Assembly (NCBI GenBank): GCA_022448265.1
Contig: JAKVCC010000009.1
Span: forward strand, 83,137-147,136
Origin: Pirellulales bacterium
GTDB taxonomy: Bacteria; Planctomycetota; Planctomycetia; Pirellulales; Lacipirellulaceae
Direction of reading: 5' to 3'
DNA: 64,000 nucleotides
Shown piece after piece: positions 9,566-18,788 of the stretch. Made by a program: the position numbers and the translations under genes. The notes below the pieces were generated by a model, which saw only the letters and a program-made list of their open reading frames with translations, searched no databases and was not told where the DNA came from. Position 1 is the stretch's first letter. Each line of letters opens with the position of its first letter.

Positions 9566-9974
9566 GTTTTTTAGTGGGCTACGTTCGTACCGTGTTCTTG
9601 TTGGGCAATCGACTTCTGAGCATTTATCTTACCGAGTAGACTGCAGTCGACTTGGTGATCAGGGCGAGCACGGGCGATTCTTTTACGATCAACGTTACCG
9701 GTGCCGACCGCAATTACTTGGAAATCGACAGCATTTTTGCGACGATCATCCGATTGTGCGAGGCACTGGCCATGATACGGACGCCAGCTTGACCAGCGCC
9801 AGCGGCCGGTCGCGGAACGGGCTTTTTCGAACCTCGCCATTTTTGCTGGCTTTCCCATCCGCCCTGAGACGATGAGTCTTATGGGACGGGTTCGTCGTGC
9901 GCTGGGAGTGCCTCGATGGGCTTGATTTTGCCTTAGTATGAGGCAGCTAAGTCAAGGAAGGCGTGGGCAGGCCC
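9566..9974. other. Intergenic gap between hemC and fliW
   Basis: 409 bp. Short open frames exist on both strands (the longest about 108 codons) but their products are Arg/Ser-rich and resemble nothing I know. No RNA gene, repeat or terminator was recognised. The fliW promoter presumably lies in the right part. Confidence 0.5.
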
Positions 9975-10415
9975 ATGGATATTATCACCACACGATTTGG
10001 GACTTTGTCGGTCCAGCCGGTGGATGAATTGCTCTTTGCAAACGGTCTTATCGGTTTGGAGGATTGTCGGACCTGGGTTGTGTTGACCGATTCGAAGAAT
10101 CCCGCGCTGGGCTGGTTGCAGAGTGCCGAGCAGGGGCATATCGCGCTGGGCGTGGTGAGCCCAAGGCGTTTTGTCCCGGACTACCAACTACGTGTAGATC
10201 GCGATGACTTGCGATCGCTTGATTTGACGACGACTGGTGATGCAGAAGTTGCAGTGATTGCCAGCCGGAACGATGCAGGGCTTACGCTCAATTTGCGTGC
10301 TCCGCTGGTGATCAATGTGGAGAAGCGTCGTGGCTGTCAGGTCGTGGCCAAAGATGCTCATCCGATACAGTTTCAGTTAAACGATCCGTCGATGGCCTTG
10401 AAAAAAACTGCCTGA
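9975..10415 (+). CDS. fliW: Flagellar assembly factor FliW
   Basis: 146 residues from ATG 9975; a GTG at 9963 would add four. The sequence MDIITTRFGTLSV, then LIGLEDCRTWVVL and the C-terminal APLVINVEKRRGCQVV, is typical of FliW. FliW binds CsrA non-competitively and relieves its repression of flagellin translation. csrA follows 100 bp downstream, the usual partner order. No flagellar structural gene lies in the window, so the pair may be detached from the flagellar loci. Confidence 0.93.
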   Translation: MDIITTRFGTLSVQPVDELLFANGLIGLEDCRTWVVLTDSKNPALGWLQSAEQGHIALGVVSPRRFVPDYQLRVDRDDLRSLDLTTTGDAEVAVIASRNDAGLTLNLRAPLVINVEKRRGCQVVAKDAHPIQFQLNDPSMALKKTA

Positions 10416-10504
10416 GAGTATTAATCTGGCCAGAAAAAATTGAGCAGCGTGTAGCACTTCCGGAATAACACAAATCATTATGGCGGGCAATGGCCGGCCC
10501 TACC

Positions 10505-10519
10505 AGGAGAGACGGATGC
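10505..10519 (+). promoter_or_regulatory. csrA ribosome binding site with two GGA motifs
   Basis: AGGAGA ends 5 nt before ATG 10516 and a second GGA abuts the start codon (CAGGAGAGACGGATG). CsrA binds GGA triplets near ribosome binding sites, so autorepression is plausible. That role is inferred, not shown. Confidence 0.4.
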
Positions 10520-10755
10520 TGGTTTTGTCGAGACAACGCGACGAGAGCATTATCATTGGCGACAACGTCGTCATCACCGTTGTCGATGTGCGCGGCGATA
10601 AAGTGAAGCTGGGGATTGACGCGCCTAAAGAGATCTCTGTCCATCGCCGCGAAGTCTACGAGGCGATCCAGCGCGAAAACCGCCAGGCTGCAATGCTCAA
10701 TCCCAACGACGCCCGGCTCTTGGACACCAATGGCGAATCGGTTGATTTGCAGTAG
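10516..10755 (+). CDS. csrA: Translational regulator CsrA
   Basis: 79 residues from ATG 10516, chosen because [15 protein letters not shown] is the universal CsrA start and a strong AGGAGA precedes it. The RNA-binding parts (the N-terminal MLVLSR strand and [14 protein letters not shown] near 43-56) are intact. The tail beyond residue 60 (to about 79) is longer than the 61-residue E. coli protein and fits the longer CsrA of bacteria that pair it with FliW. It would regulate translation by binding GGA hairpins in mRNA leaders and be antagonised by FliW. Confidence 0.97.
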   Translation: MLVLSRQRDESIIIGDNVVITVVDVRGDKVKLGIDAPKEISVHRREVYEAIQRENRQAAMLNPNDARLLDTNGESVDLQ

Positions 10756-11023
10756 CCGCATCGTGGAGCAATTCTGGCGTACCACGAAAAGGGCTGCTTT
10801 TACGAAAGCTCTGGAGTGTACCGTCCTGCGGATGTAACGGGGCGACGAAAAGTCTGTCCAGTGGCAGTGCGTTCAGCATCGCGTGCATTGGGTCGCAGTG
10901 TGACTGCTAGCCGTTTTGATAAGGATTGGGCTAAGCTGCAAAGCTGCCTGTCTTTACTCGACTGCATCCGGAAGATCCGGACTTTAACGTGCAGAAAGTC
11001 CAAAAAAGAAAATTTGATGATCG

Positions 11024-11167
11024 CGTCCCGGGTCGGCACGCCCCATATGCGATGGACTTCCAGAATGTTCATCGAAGGCATTTCGCTGGAGGCGTAGTGA
11101 TTGGGCAGCGAGGAGTTGAGCTGTCGGCTGAGGCTTTTTCGGTATGGCCGCATCTGTTGTGGTGCTA
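11024..11167 (-). repeat. Dispersed ~145 bp repeat, copy A
   Basis: Read on the minus strand this segment aligns with 43081-43231 on the plus strand: both begin TAGCACCACAACAGA, share ACCGAAAAA, and have a well-kept block around CCAGCGAAATG, GAACATTC and TATGGGGCGTGCC. The copies differ by many substitutions and a few indels, so they are old. Copy A sits in the 646 bp gap between csrA and mqnD. The rest of that gap shows no gene. Neither copy contains a convincing ORF shared between them. Confidence 0.75.
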
Positions 11168-11401
11168 CTCACGGCTAGCCCCATCGGCTGAGTAGGATTT
11201 TAGGCTGATGCCCTTGTTCATTTTGTGAACTGGGTACACCTTCTGCGGTTGACTCTTCAAATCGTGAACTGCCGGCAATTGACGCGCTTATCAATTCGGG
11301 CCTATCATTTGAAGGGGCAGCAATGGGCTGGCGCCTTTTTGAGGCCGTGTCCTTTTAACGCCAGGACGCGTCCTTGATTCGCAAACAGGAGTACCTATCT
11401 C

Positions 11402-12286
11402 GTGACATTTGCTCAAACCACAGCCCAAACGAAACAACTTATTCGCGTGGGGCATAGCCCTGACCCGGACGATGCATTCATGTTCCACGCCTTGGCAAAT
11501 GCGCACATAGACACAGGGCGTTACCAGTTTACGCATGAGCTGGTCGATATTGAAACGCTTAATCAGCGCGCGTTCTCTGGCGATTTGGAGCTGACGGCGA
11601 TCAGTATTCACGCCTACGCCTACTTGCACGATTTTTACGCGATTTGCAGTTGTGGTGCGAGCATGGGTGAAGGCTATGGTCCCATGGTCGTGGCCCGCGA
11701 AGCGTGTGGCCTATCTGATCTGGCCACCCGGCGCATCGCCGTGCCGGGCAAGCTGACCAGCGCGTTCCTGGCATTGCGACTTTGTCTGGGCGAAGATTTT
11801 GATTACGTCTTGGTGCCATTTGACGAAATCATCTCGGCTGTCAAGCAGGGGACGTATAACGGCGAGGCGATTGATGCCGGCCTGATTATCCACGAGGGGC
11901 AACTCACCTACGGCGACAGCGACCTGCGTTTGGTGGTCGACCTGGGAGTCTGGTGGCACAAGATTTCTGATGGCCTGCCATTGCCCCTGGGCGCAAATGG
12001 GGTTCGCAAGGATCTGGGGTCAGAAACGATTGCCGATGTGCAGCGATTGCTCCACGCAAGTATTCAGTATGGGCTAGATCATCGCAGCGAGGCTTTAGCC
12101 TATGCGTTGCAATACGGTCGTGATCTGGACCAGCAAAAAGCTGATCAGTTCGTGAAGATGTATGTCAACGAGCGGACACTCGATTTTGGCCCGCAGGGAC
12201 GAGCAGCCGTTAGTAAGTTTCTGGCAATGGGATACGAGCAGGGCATCCTGCCGGAATTGGTCGTGCCCGAGTTTGTGCAGGGGTAG
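11402..12286 (+). CDS. mqnD: 1,4-dihydroxy-6-naphthoate synthase, futalosine menaquinone route
   Basis: 294 residues from GTG 11402. The opening GHSPDPDDAFMF is the signature of MqnD, which cleaves cyclic dehypoxanthinyl futalosine to 1,4-dihydroxy-6-naphthoate in menaquinone synthesis. Later motifs are AISIHAYAYL, the glycine-rich GASMGEGYGPMVV and GLIIHEGQLTY, matching the periplasmic-binding-protein-like fold. The related MqnA lacks the SPDPDD pattern, so MqnD is preferred. No other mqn gene is near. Confidence 0.92.
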   Translation: MTFAQTTAQTKQLIRVGHSPDPDDAFMFHALANAHIDTGRYQFTHELVDIETLNQRAFSGDLELTAISIHAYAYLHDFYAICSCGASMGEGYGPMVVAREACGLSDLATRRIAVPGKLTSAFLALRLCLGEDFDYVLVPFDEIISAVKQGTYNGEAIDAGLIIHEGQLTYGDSDLRLVVDLGVWWHKISDGLPLPLGANGVRKDLGSETIADVQRLLHASIQYGLDHRSEALAYALQYGRDLDQQKADQFVKMYVNERTLDFGPQGRAAVSKFLAMGYEQGILPELVVPEFVQG

Positions 12287-12388
12287 GGTGTTCTGGTTTC
12301 ATGGGTATCCGTGAACTTGGAAGCACTAGTTACCCCAGGGGCTTTAGCGGCTTCCTGGATTTCAGTAGATCCTGGATTGGAAAGGTTC

Positions 12389-13609
12389 ATGGATTGGAAA
12401 GGGAAGCTCCGTTCGATCGTCTTGGAGTGCGCTCCAGAAATTGTCGCACTTCGTCGCCATCTGCACGCACATCCGGAACCGAGCGGTGCGGAATTGCAGA
12501 CCAGCCTGTATTTGTACCAGTTGCTAGGTCAACAGAATCTTGACGTGCGGATGGGCCCCGAGGGCTGTGGCGTTGTCGCAGACAGCGTCGTTGTCGCTGG
12601 CGTCGGAAAGGAAAAGTCAGTGGTGGAGCCGCGGATCGCGCTGCGCGGGGATATCGATGCACTACGGATTCAGGACGAAAAGGAAGTCGACTATCGGAGT
12701 GCGAATTCAGGGGTCATGCACGCTTGCGGGCACGATGCACATGCTGCGATTGTTTACGGAGCGGTTTTAGCGCTGACAAAGTTAGTTGAGCAGGGCCTCA
12801 GTCCATGGCCCTGCTCCTACCGGGCCATCTTTCAACCCGCGGAAGAGACTGCGCTGGGCGCGACCCAGATGGTCGAAATGGGTGTCCTGGAAGGCATCAA
12901 AGCCATTTTTGCGTTGCACGTTCATCCCACGCGGAGGACCGGTGAGATCGCGTTGCGATCTGGTTCGATGACGGCCCATTGTGATTCTTTGCAGATTACG
13001 ATTCGCGGTCAGGGAGGCCATGCCGCGCGCCCCCATGAATCGAAAGACCCCATTGCGGCGGCTGCCCAGCTTATCAGCGCGCTGTATCAGTTTGTGCCGC
13101 GCGCCACCGATAGCCACGATGCTGTGGTCTTGACGATCGGTCAAATTCAAGGGGGAGAGAATCCCAATGTGATTCCCGACACCGTTGAATCGTCGGGTAC
13201 CATGCGGACTTTGGATTCGGAGGTTCGCACCCGTACCATCGAACAGATTCGGCAAGTTGCCAGAGGAGTTGCGGAAATCACGGAGACCGAAATAGAAGTG
13301 GCGTTTCGCGTAAGTATCCCTTCGGTGTACAACGACGCGGAGCTGACCCATCTGGTTTGGCACGAGGCCGAGGAAGTCGTTGGTAATGATAACGTGAAAC
13401 TGATAGCCCGGCCCAGCATGGGCAGCGAAGACTTTGCTTGCTATTTGGAAAAGGTTCCTGGCGCCATGTTTCGGTTGGGATGTGCGTCGGATCTGGCCTC
13501 TGTGACGCCCCTGCATACGCCCAAGTTTGACATCGACGAAGCAGCACTGGAAATTGGCGTGCAGGTGCTGGCTCAAACCGTCGTCATGGCCTGCGAGCCG
13601 AAGTCGTAA
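12389..13609 (+). CDS. M20 family amidohydrolase (hippurate/IAA-amino acid hydrolase type)
   Basis: 406 residues from ATG 12389, which has a GGAAAGG upstream; GTG 12311 would add 26 residues without homology. Motifs in order are ALRRHLHAHPEPSG (about 19-32), RGDIDAL, HACGHDAH with the metal ligands, the catalytic pair in PAEET, HVHPT, and HTPKFDID near the C-terminus. It should be a metal-dependent hydrolase of N-acyl amino acids or similar amides, with a dimerisation domain at about 190-300. No signal peptide. Substrate cannot be told. Confidence 0.9.
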   Translation: MDWKGKLRSIVLECAPEIVALRRHLHAHPEPSGAELQTSLYLYQLLGQQNLDVRMGPEGCGVVADSVVVAGVGKEKSVVEPRIALRGDIDALRIQDEKEVDYRSANSGVMHACGHDAHAAIVYGAVLALTKLVEQGLSPWPCSYRAIFQPAEETALGATQMVEMGVLEGIKAIFALHVHPTRRTGEIALRSGSMTAHCDSLQITIRGQGGHAARPHESKDPIAAAAQLISALYQFVPRATDSHDAVVLTIGQIQGGENPNVIPDTVESSGTMRTLDSEVRTRTIEQIRQVARGVAEITETEIEVAFRVSIPSVYNDAELTHLVWHEAEEVVGNDNVKLIARPSMGSEDFACYLEKVPGAMFRLGCASDLASVTPLHTPKFDIDEAALEIGVQVLAQTVVMACEPKS

Positions 13610-13621
13610 AGAAACCCTGTC

Positions 13622-14764
13622 ATGGCTACGATCGACTTTACTTCGAACCAGCGGCCGACGCTCGGCATCGAAATCGAGCTCGGATTGGTCGACCATCGCA
13701 GCATGGCCTTATCGAGTTCATATGCAGAACTGGCAAAGTTATTGCCGGCGGACGACGCCAATCAGTTCAAGCCGGAGCTGATGCAATGCGTGGTGGAAGT
13801 CATCACTGGCGTTTGCAATACGGTAGACGAGGCTGAAACAGATTTGCGAGCAAAAATCGCCATGGTGGAGAACGCTGCCGATCAGGTGGGGCTTCGCTTG
13901 TGGTGGGGGGCCACGCATCCATTTTCGCCTTGGCGTGAACAGCAAGTCACTCCTGACGAGCGTTACCATCAACTCGTTGAGCTGCTCCAGGAACTGGCTC
14001 GCCGACTTGTTACTTTTGGTTTGCATGTTCACGTGGGCGTTGATTCGGGCGACAAGGCGGTCATGATCTGCGACCGCATCCTCAGGCATCTTCCGACTCT
14101 TTTGGCGTTGACGTGCAGCAGTCCCTTTTGGGAAGGCCGGCAGACGGGCTTGCAATCGCATCGGTCAAAAATCATGGAAGGATTGCCGACGGCCGGTATG
14201 CCAACCTTGATGCGCAACTGGAGCGAATACGTGTGGCTCGTGAACCACATGGTGGGCACCGGATTTATTAACACAATTCGAGAGATCTGGTGGGATGTGC
14301 GGCCGCATCATAAATTTGGGACCGTGGAGGTCCGCGTGTGCGACATGCCAGGAAATCTGGAAGATACCCTGGCGGTGTCCGCTTTAATTCAGTGCCTTGT
14401 GAAGTCCCTGTCGGACGAAATTGACGGTGGAACCTATCAGCATGACTGTCACCCGATGATGGTTCGGCAAAACAAGTGGCGGGCGACCCGTTTTGGTACC
14501 GCAGCCCAGCTTGTCGATTCCTATTCCTATCAGGTTGTGACCTTGGCGCAGGCTGTCAACGAACTGGTAGATAAGCTGACGCCAATGGCAGCCGATCTGA
14601 AGTGTGAGCACCATCTCGAGCGGTGCTGCCACATTGCCGGATCGCCCAGTTGGGCGGACCGACAGCTTTCGATACTGGCCGAGACCGGAAGTGCCGAGGA
14701 GATCGTGCGGCAATTAACCGAGGGTTCGAGGGTTTCGCCGGTGAAGGCGACCAGTTATCCGTAA
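13622..14764 (+). CDS. YbdK-type carboxylate-amine ligase (glutamate-cysteine ligase family 2)
   Basis: 380 residues, usual length for the family. LGIEIELGLVD at the N-terminus, the His pair in GLHVHVGVDS (about 140) and the arginine-rich EVRVCDMPGN (about 240) are GCS2 motifs that hold ATP and metal. E. coli YbdK has weak glutamate-cysteine ligase activity; the physiological product of this subgroup is uncertain. It starts 12 bp after the M20 amidohydrolase, so the two are likely co-transcribed, perhaps acting on gamma-glutamyl or other amide-linked compounds (inference). Confidence 0.88.
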   Translation: MATIDFTSNQRPTLGIEIELGLVDHRSMALSSSYAELAKLLPADDANQFKPELMQCVVEVITGVCNTVDEAETDLRAKIAMVENAADQVGLRLWWGATHPFSPWREQQVTPDERYHQLVELLQELARRLVTFGLHVHVGVDSGDKAVMICDRILRHLPTLLALTCSSPFWEGRQTGLQSHRSKIMEGLPTAGMPTLMRNWSEYVWLVNHMVGTGFINTIREIWWDVRPHHKFGTVEVRVCDMPGNLEDTLAVSALIQCLVKSLSDEIDGGTYQHDCHPMMVRQNKWRATRFGTAAQLVDSYSYQVVTLAQAVNELVDKLTPMAADLKCEHHLERCCHIAGSPSWADRQLSILAETGSAEEIVRQLTEGSRVSPVKATSYP

Positions 14765-15158
14765 AGGCCGGGTCGCCCCGATTGGCAGTGTTCGTAAACT
14801 ACCTTGGCGTAGGATGGCATTTTCATCGGTTCGCCAGCACCATGTGCAAAGACCGGGCCTCGGTGACCAAGGAGCATAATGAAGTCATATAATTCGTTTC
14901 CCCCGTGTTGGAATATCCTGATGGGCCAAACCTATGGTCGATCAAATGTCCGACTGCTATCCTGGGTCCTTCGTTGACAGTCGCATGACGATCCCCAATA
15001 ATCTGAGTTTGTGGCAGACCAGTTATCGTGCTTCCCCCGCAGGGAATTCGTGCAATGAACCGCGCGGAATTTTTCCGCGTGTTGATGAACTGGCTCTGGA
15101 ATGACTGGGGCGGGCGTTACTACGATTGGGATTTAGGAGAGACAACACAGGAGTTCAA
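14765..15158. other. Intergenic gap upstream of thioredoxin
   Basis: 394 bp without a supportable gene or RNA. Open frames here have no recognisable product. It must hold the trxA promoter, but no clear -35/-10 pair was identified. Confidence 0.45.
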
Positions 15159-15488
15159 GTGGCTATGGGTATTCAAGAGATTAACGACGAGAATTTTGAA
15201 GCCGAGGTTTTGCAGTCGGCGGATCCGGTGCTTGTGGATTTTTGGGCTCCGTGGTGCGGCCCCTGCCGGCAAATCGCCCCCCTCGTTGAGGAGCTTGCCG
15301 GCGAGAACGACGGTTCGGCAAAAGTCATCAAGCTTAATGTGGATGAAGCCCCAAATTCAGCGCAAAGCTATGGCGTAAGCAGCATCCCCACGTTGATGGT
15401 ATTTAAGAATGGCGAAGTAGTAGATCGCTTTGTCGGTGTGCAGCCGAAGGCGCGGCTGCAAGAGGCCATTGATGCCGCAAAGGCGTAA
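15159..15488 (+). CDS. trxA: Thioredoxin
   Basis: 109 residues. The active site WCGPC sits in [16 protein letters not shown] (about 26-41), with the cis-Pro in SSIPTLMVF (about 75-83). It is a cytoplasmic disulphide reductase. Start choice: a GGAG at 15150-15153 lies 5 nt before GTG 15159 and 11 nt before ATG 15165, so GTG fits the ribosome binding site better, but ATG is possible and would drop two residues. Confidence 0.96.
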   Translation: MAMGIQEINDENFEAEVLQSADPVLVDFWAPWCGPCRQIAPLVEELAGENDGSAKVIKLNVDEAPNSAQSYGVSSIPTLMVFKNGEVVDRFVGVQPKARLQEAIDAAKA

Positions 15489-15790
15489 AGCCAGTGGTTT
15501 GTGGTAGCGGCGAATGGGGGTGGTGACAAGAGTCTCCGGCCCATTGTGTTTTTGCGCTGCGTGCGTGTTGCGTTCTCTATCCCACTAGGCTTTGTAATCT
15601 GCTAGCAACCGATGGCCCTTTCAGGCCCCCTCTTGTCTTTGACGTTGTGCTAGCTGTTTTCGTTTTGCGCAAAAATGCAGTCCAGAATCAATTTCGGGCC
15701 GACTCTTTGCCGATGGGACGATTAGGGAATTTATTCCGTTTGCCCCGAGCGCGTTGGGCATTCGATTCTTGTGCAACGGTAGGCATCCCT
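15489..15790. other. Intergenic gap before the coiled-coil gene
   Basis: 302 bp. The downstream frame is open back to 15647, but that part reads as Arg/Phe-rich non-coding sequence. Nothing else was recognised. Confidence 0.4.
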
Positions 15791-17497
15791 ATGGCAATAG
15801 AGGCATCCCAAGATCCTAGCGACTCCTCCCAGGCTCAAAGCCGCGAAATGCGGATCGATGCAGCCCACGCGATGCAGAGGCCGGGTGGATCGGATCCACG
15901 ACAGAAACTTGTCGCCGCCGAGGCTCAGCTGAGCGACTCAAAGTGTCAAGAGCAAGGACTCTCGGATGTGGAAGAGACGCTTGGCCAATTGCTCAACGGC
16001 GGAGAACCGCCGGAGGCCATTGCCCGGCAGGCTGTCAATCTGGCCCAGCGTTTACAAGATCGATTAGCCGGTCTCGACCGTTGTCAGGCTCAATTGAACT
16101 CTCAGGAGGCGGATTTCGATTCGCGGATTCGCAACGCGCGGCTGTGGCTGGAAGAACGCGAAATCGAACTTGACCAACGGGATGAATCGCTGAGTCAGCG
16201 GGAGGTGGAGCTGGACGAATCCGCGCATCCGGCTGAGCAGGCTCTGAGCGGATCCCACTTGGACGCGCGTGCCGAGGAATTGGAGTCCTTGAGGGAGCAC
16301 ACGGCGCGGCAAAATGACGAATTGGAAATTGCGCAGCGGCAGTTGCAGGAAAACATCAGTGAACTTGATATTGAGACGGCCCTCTGCCATTCCAAGCAGC
16401 AGGAACTCAGCGCTGCAAAGCAGTCGCTTGAAACGCGGCAGCGCGAGCTGGATGCCCGCGAAGCGGACACCTACGATCAGCTCGAGCGCCTCGCTCAAGA
16501 TCAAGTGACGCTGCAAGAACGTACGGAGAAAATCGAAGCTGCCGGCGCGCAGCTTACCCAGCGGCAATACGACTTGCGCGAGTGGGAGACGCGGCTTGGT
16601 GACAGGGCAACTGAAACGGAGTTGTTGCGTGCTGAGCTGGACCGGCAACGGCAAACTTTTGATTTCGATCAGGCAGAACACAAGGAGCTTCTGCGGCAGC
16701 TCAAATATCGTGAGCAGGAAATTAAAACTGCGCAGGAGCGTTATGAAAGACTCGGAATTACTGAGCAGAAAATGATTGATCTGCAAAAGCAAGCAGGCGA
16801 GTTTGACAAACGTGAGGCGGATCTTGCGCGGGCCGAGTCGTTGCTCGCAGATGGGCAGGTCCAATTGGCGGGACGCGAGGCGGAAGTGGAGCGCCGAGAA
16901 TTGGAGCTGGAAAAACTTGTTACCAGCCATCAGCGGAATGTGCAGCAGCAGCAGGCCCAGGGGGCACAGCGGCTGGACCAGCGCGAAGAGAGTCATGACC
17001 GGCGCGAGGCAGAGCTTGAGCAGCGGCAAGCGGCCCTAGAGCAACTGCAAGAAGAGCTTGGTGCTGCCCAACGCGAGGTGCTCGAAATCCGGCTGGCCAC
17101 GGAGGAGACGTGGTTGCAACTCCAGGGGGCGCTGGCGCCTGCCACCTTGTCACGCTCCATCTCCCAGGTCCGAATGCGGTTGGCCGACCATTTCCAGTTG
17201 GCTGCCGACAAGCTGCAAACGCGCCGTCAGGAGTTGGAATCCGTACGAATGGAGTTGATCGGCCAGCACCAGGACTTGCAAGAGCGTCGGCATGAACTCG
17301 ATCAGCGAATGGAGCGGTGCGAGCGCGATATGGAGCAGCGCGCGGCTCGACTCGTGGCGCGGGAGAAGGAGTTAGATAGCCAACAACGGCAGCACGACCG
17401 AGAGGCGCAGGGGTGGAAATCGGAGCAGGGCCAGTACCAGCGAGAAATCCAGAAGTTGCTTGCCGAGCGTCGCGAATCGGCTCGAACTGCGGCCTAA
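15791..17497 (+). CDS. Large coiled-coil protein of unknown function
   Basis: 568 residues from ATG 15791. Nearly all of residues 75-565 is Glu/Gln/Arg/Leu-rich heptad-like sequence with short degenerate repeats such as REVELDE, QRELDARE and RREAELEQRQAALEQ, which predicts a long rod. No membrane segment, signal peptide or enzymatic motif is visible. Low-complexity coiled coils match many unrelated proteins, so no family is claimed. It converges on the Gly-tract exported protein gene 86 bp away. A structural or scaffolding role is possible but unproven. Confidence 0.8.
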   Translation: MAIEASQDPSDSSQAQSREMRIDAAHAMQRPGGSDPRQKLVAAEAQLSDSKCQEQGLSDVEETLGQLLNGGEPPEAIARQAVNLAQRLQDRLAGLDRCQAQLNSQEADFDSRIRNARLWLEEREIELDQRDESLSQREVELDESAHPAEQALSGSHLDARAEELESLREHTARQNDELEIAQRQLQENISELDIETALCHSKQQELSAAKQSLETRQRELDAREADTYDQLERLAQDQVTLQERTEKIEAAGAQLTQRQYDLREWETRLGDRATETELLRAELDRQRQTFDFDQAEHKELLRQLKYREQEIKTAQERYERLGITEQKMIDLQKQAGEFDKREADLARAESLLADGQVQLAGREAEVERRELELEKLVTSHQRNVQQQQAQGAQRLDQREESHDRREAELEQRQAALEQLQEELGAAQREVLEIRLATEETWLQLQGALAPATLSRSISQVRMRLADHFQLAADKLQTRRQELESVRMELIGQHQDLQERRHELDQRMERCERDMEQRAARLVAREKELDSQQRQHDREAQGWKSEQGQYQREIQKLLAERRESARTAA

Positions 17498-17508
17498 CAA
17501 AACGGTAA

Positions 17509-17525
17509 GAGGACCTTTCGTCCTC
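17509..17525. terminator. Possible bidirectional transcription end (short hairpin)
   Basis: GAGGAC at 17509-17514 pairs with GTCCTC at 17520-17525 around CTTTC, between two convergent genes. The stem is only 6 bp and the T-tract is poor, so support is weak. Confidence 0.3.
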
Positions 17526-17583
17526 CCATCTTCCGAAAAGTCGAATGTATGGGCCAAGGGCCACTGTCCCATGCTCTTGTCGC

Positions 17584-18522
17584 TTAGCCCTCAACTTCTG
17601 CATCGGCTTCAAGTTCGGCCTTCGTGTCAATGGCCTTCGTTTCTTTTGCTTCGTAGGGCACTTCGACTGAATCTGTCGAGAGAGATGCTTCTTGATTTTT
17701 CGATGGGTTCCAATTCCGCCTTTTAATTTCTTGCCCGACTGTCATGGCCTCCGCACGATGCACAAGCATCATGGCGGCTTGGATTTCCTGGCTACTGAAA
17801 TAGGGGCCGCGCACGACACTCCGAACGGTTCCGGTTAATTTGGACGCCAAATCGACCCAACTCACATGACTATTAATATGCCAGACTGCGGCCTGCGAAG
17901 CGGCGTGGGGAAGCTCGCCATCAGCATAAGCCTTCACGATTTCGATCAGTGCAGGGCTGTCAACAACATCTTCAATGGGACGGATCTCATAGGGCTTGCT
18001 TGAAGAAGGATCGCGCAAGCCGTGATTGAGGCATAGCAGCGGTACGTCGAGTCGGCCGATTTTTTCTGGGGCCACATTGAACATGCCACCGCCACCGCCA
18101 CCGCGACCACCTCCACCAAAGCCACCACCTCCTCTACCTCCTCCGCCACCGACCGATTGCTGACCTCCACCTCCACCTCCACCTCCACCAAAGCCACCAC
18201 CTCCTCTGCCTCCGCCACCCCCTCCAAAACCACCTTGCTTAAAGGCAACTGGGACTCCGGCAAAGGCTTCGGGAACGAGAATGCTCACTGGCTGTTTTGT
18301 CTGGTTGGTAAAGACCAGTCGCCCCTGCTTGGCATTACGAGCCACAAATTTGACGTCCACCAGTCCCTGGTCCATGGCATCAAACAGATCGACCGGTTGC
18401 GGGCTATTAGTGCCGGCTGCCTGCTCTGCGCGGGCGTCGAGGGGCAACCATCCAGCGGAGAAAACCGCCGCCATCAGAACCCCAGCAGCGAAGGACGCGG
18501 AAAACTTCGGAGAGCTAGTCAT
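17584..18522 (-). CDS. Exported protein with poly-Gly tracts, unknown function
   Basis: 312 residues from ATG 18522. The start MTSSPKFSASFAAGVLMAAVFSAGWLPLDARAEQ is a signal peptide with cleavage likely after ARA. The mature part begins with a small domain (about 45-95) containing VDVKFVARNAKQGRLVFTNQTKQPVSILVPEAFAGVPV, then about 60 residues of Gly with scattered Arg, Phe and Gln, then a helical domain (about 160-265) and an acidic tail. I recall similar planctomycete proteins but no named family. The DNA of the tract is a run of CCACCT/CCACCG-like triplets on the plus strand and likely varies in length. Confidence 0.75.
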   Translation of the reverse strand: MTSSPKFSASFAAGVLMAAVFSAGWLPLDARAEQAAGTNSPQPVDLFDAMDQGLVDVKFVARNAKQGRLVFTNQTKQPVSILVPEAFAGVPVAFKQGGFGGGGGGRGGGGFGGGGGGGGGQQSVGGGGGRGGGGFGGGGRGGGGGGMFNVAPEKIGRLDVPLLCLNHGLRDPSSSKPYEIRPIEDVVDSPALIEIVKAYADGELPHAASQAAVWHINSHVSWVDLASKLTGTVRSVVRGPYFSSQEIQAAMMLVHRAEAMTVGQEIKRRNWNPSKNQEASLSTDSVEVPYEAKETKAIDTKAELEADAEVEG

Positions 18523-18788
18523 GATTTGAATTCGCCTTGCTACGAGCCTCGGATCTCTGCCAGTTGGGTGGGTGGACAGACCAAGCCACCATTCCTTCAG
18601 CATAAACCGAGCCAGTCCAAATGCCAAGGAAAACAGCCTGAAACGCCACACCTTGCGAACCCACGTTGCTTTGTTGGGGGCAAAACCGCAAGAATACGCC
18701 TAGCAGCTCTGGTGAACGCTGCGACGACCGTGTCGCGGGGACCAGCGCAGAGACTACTTCCCCGCCATTCTTCGTAGATAGAATCCTC

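Noticed and set aside
9549-9875. 108-codon frame after hemC
   Set aside because: It starts inside the hemC end in another frame and reads as Arg/Ser-rich sequence with no homology; treated as intergenic.
10979-11001. GGACTTT/AAAGTCC hairpin followed by A-rich sequence
   Set aside because: On the plus strand A residues follow, not T; on the minus strand T residues precede the hairpin. It cannot be an intrinsic terminator for csrA or a minus-strand gene.
15647-15790. Longer N-terminus for the coiled-coil protein
   Set aside because: The added 48 residues are Arg/Phe-rich and unlike the rest; ATG 15791 starts the acidic, helical product.
16920-17630. 236-codon minus-strand frame opposite the coiled-coil gene
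   Set aside because: Pro/Ala/Arg-rich mirror of the Glu/Gln/Arg codons of the real gene on the other strand.
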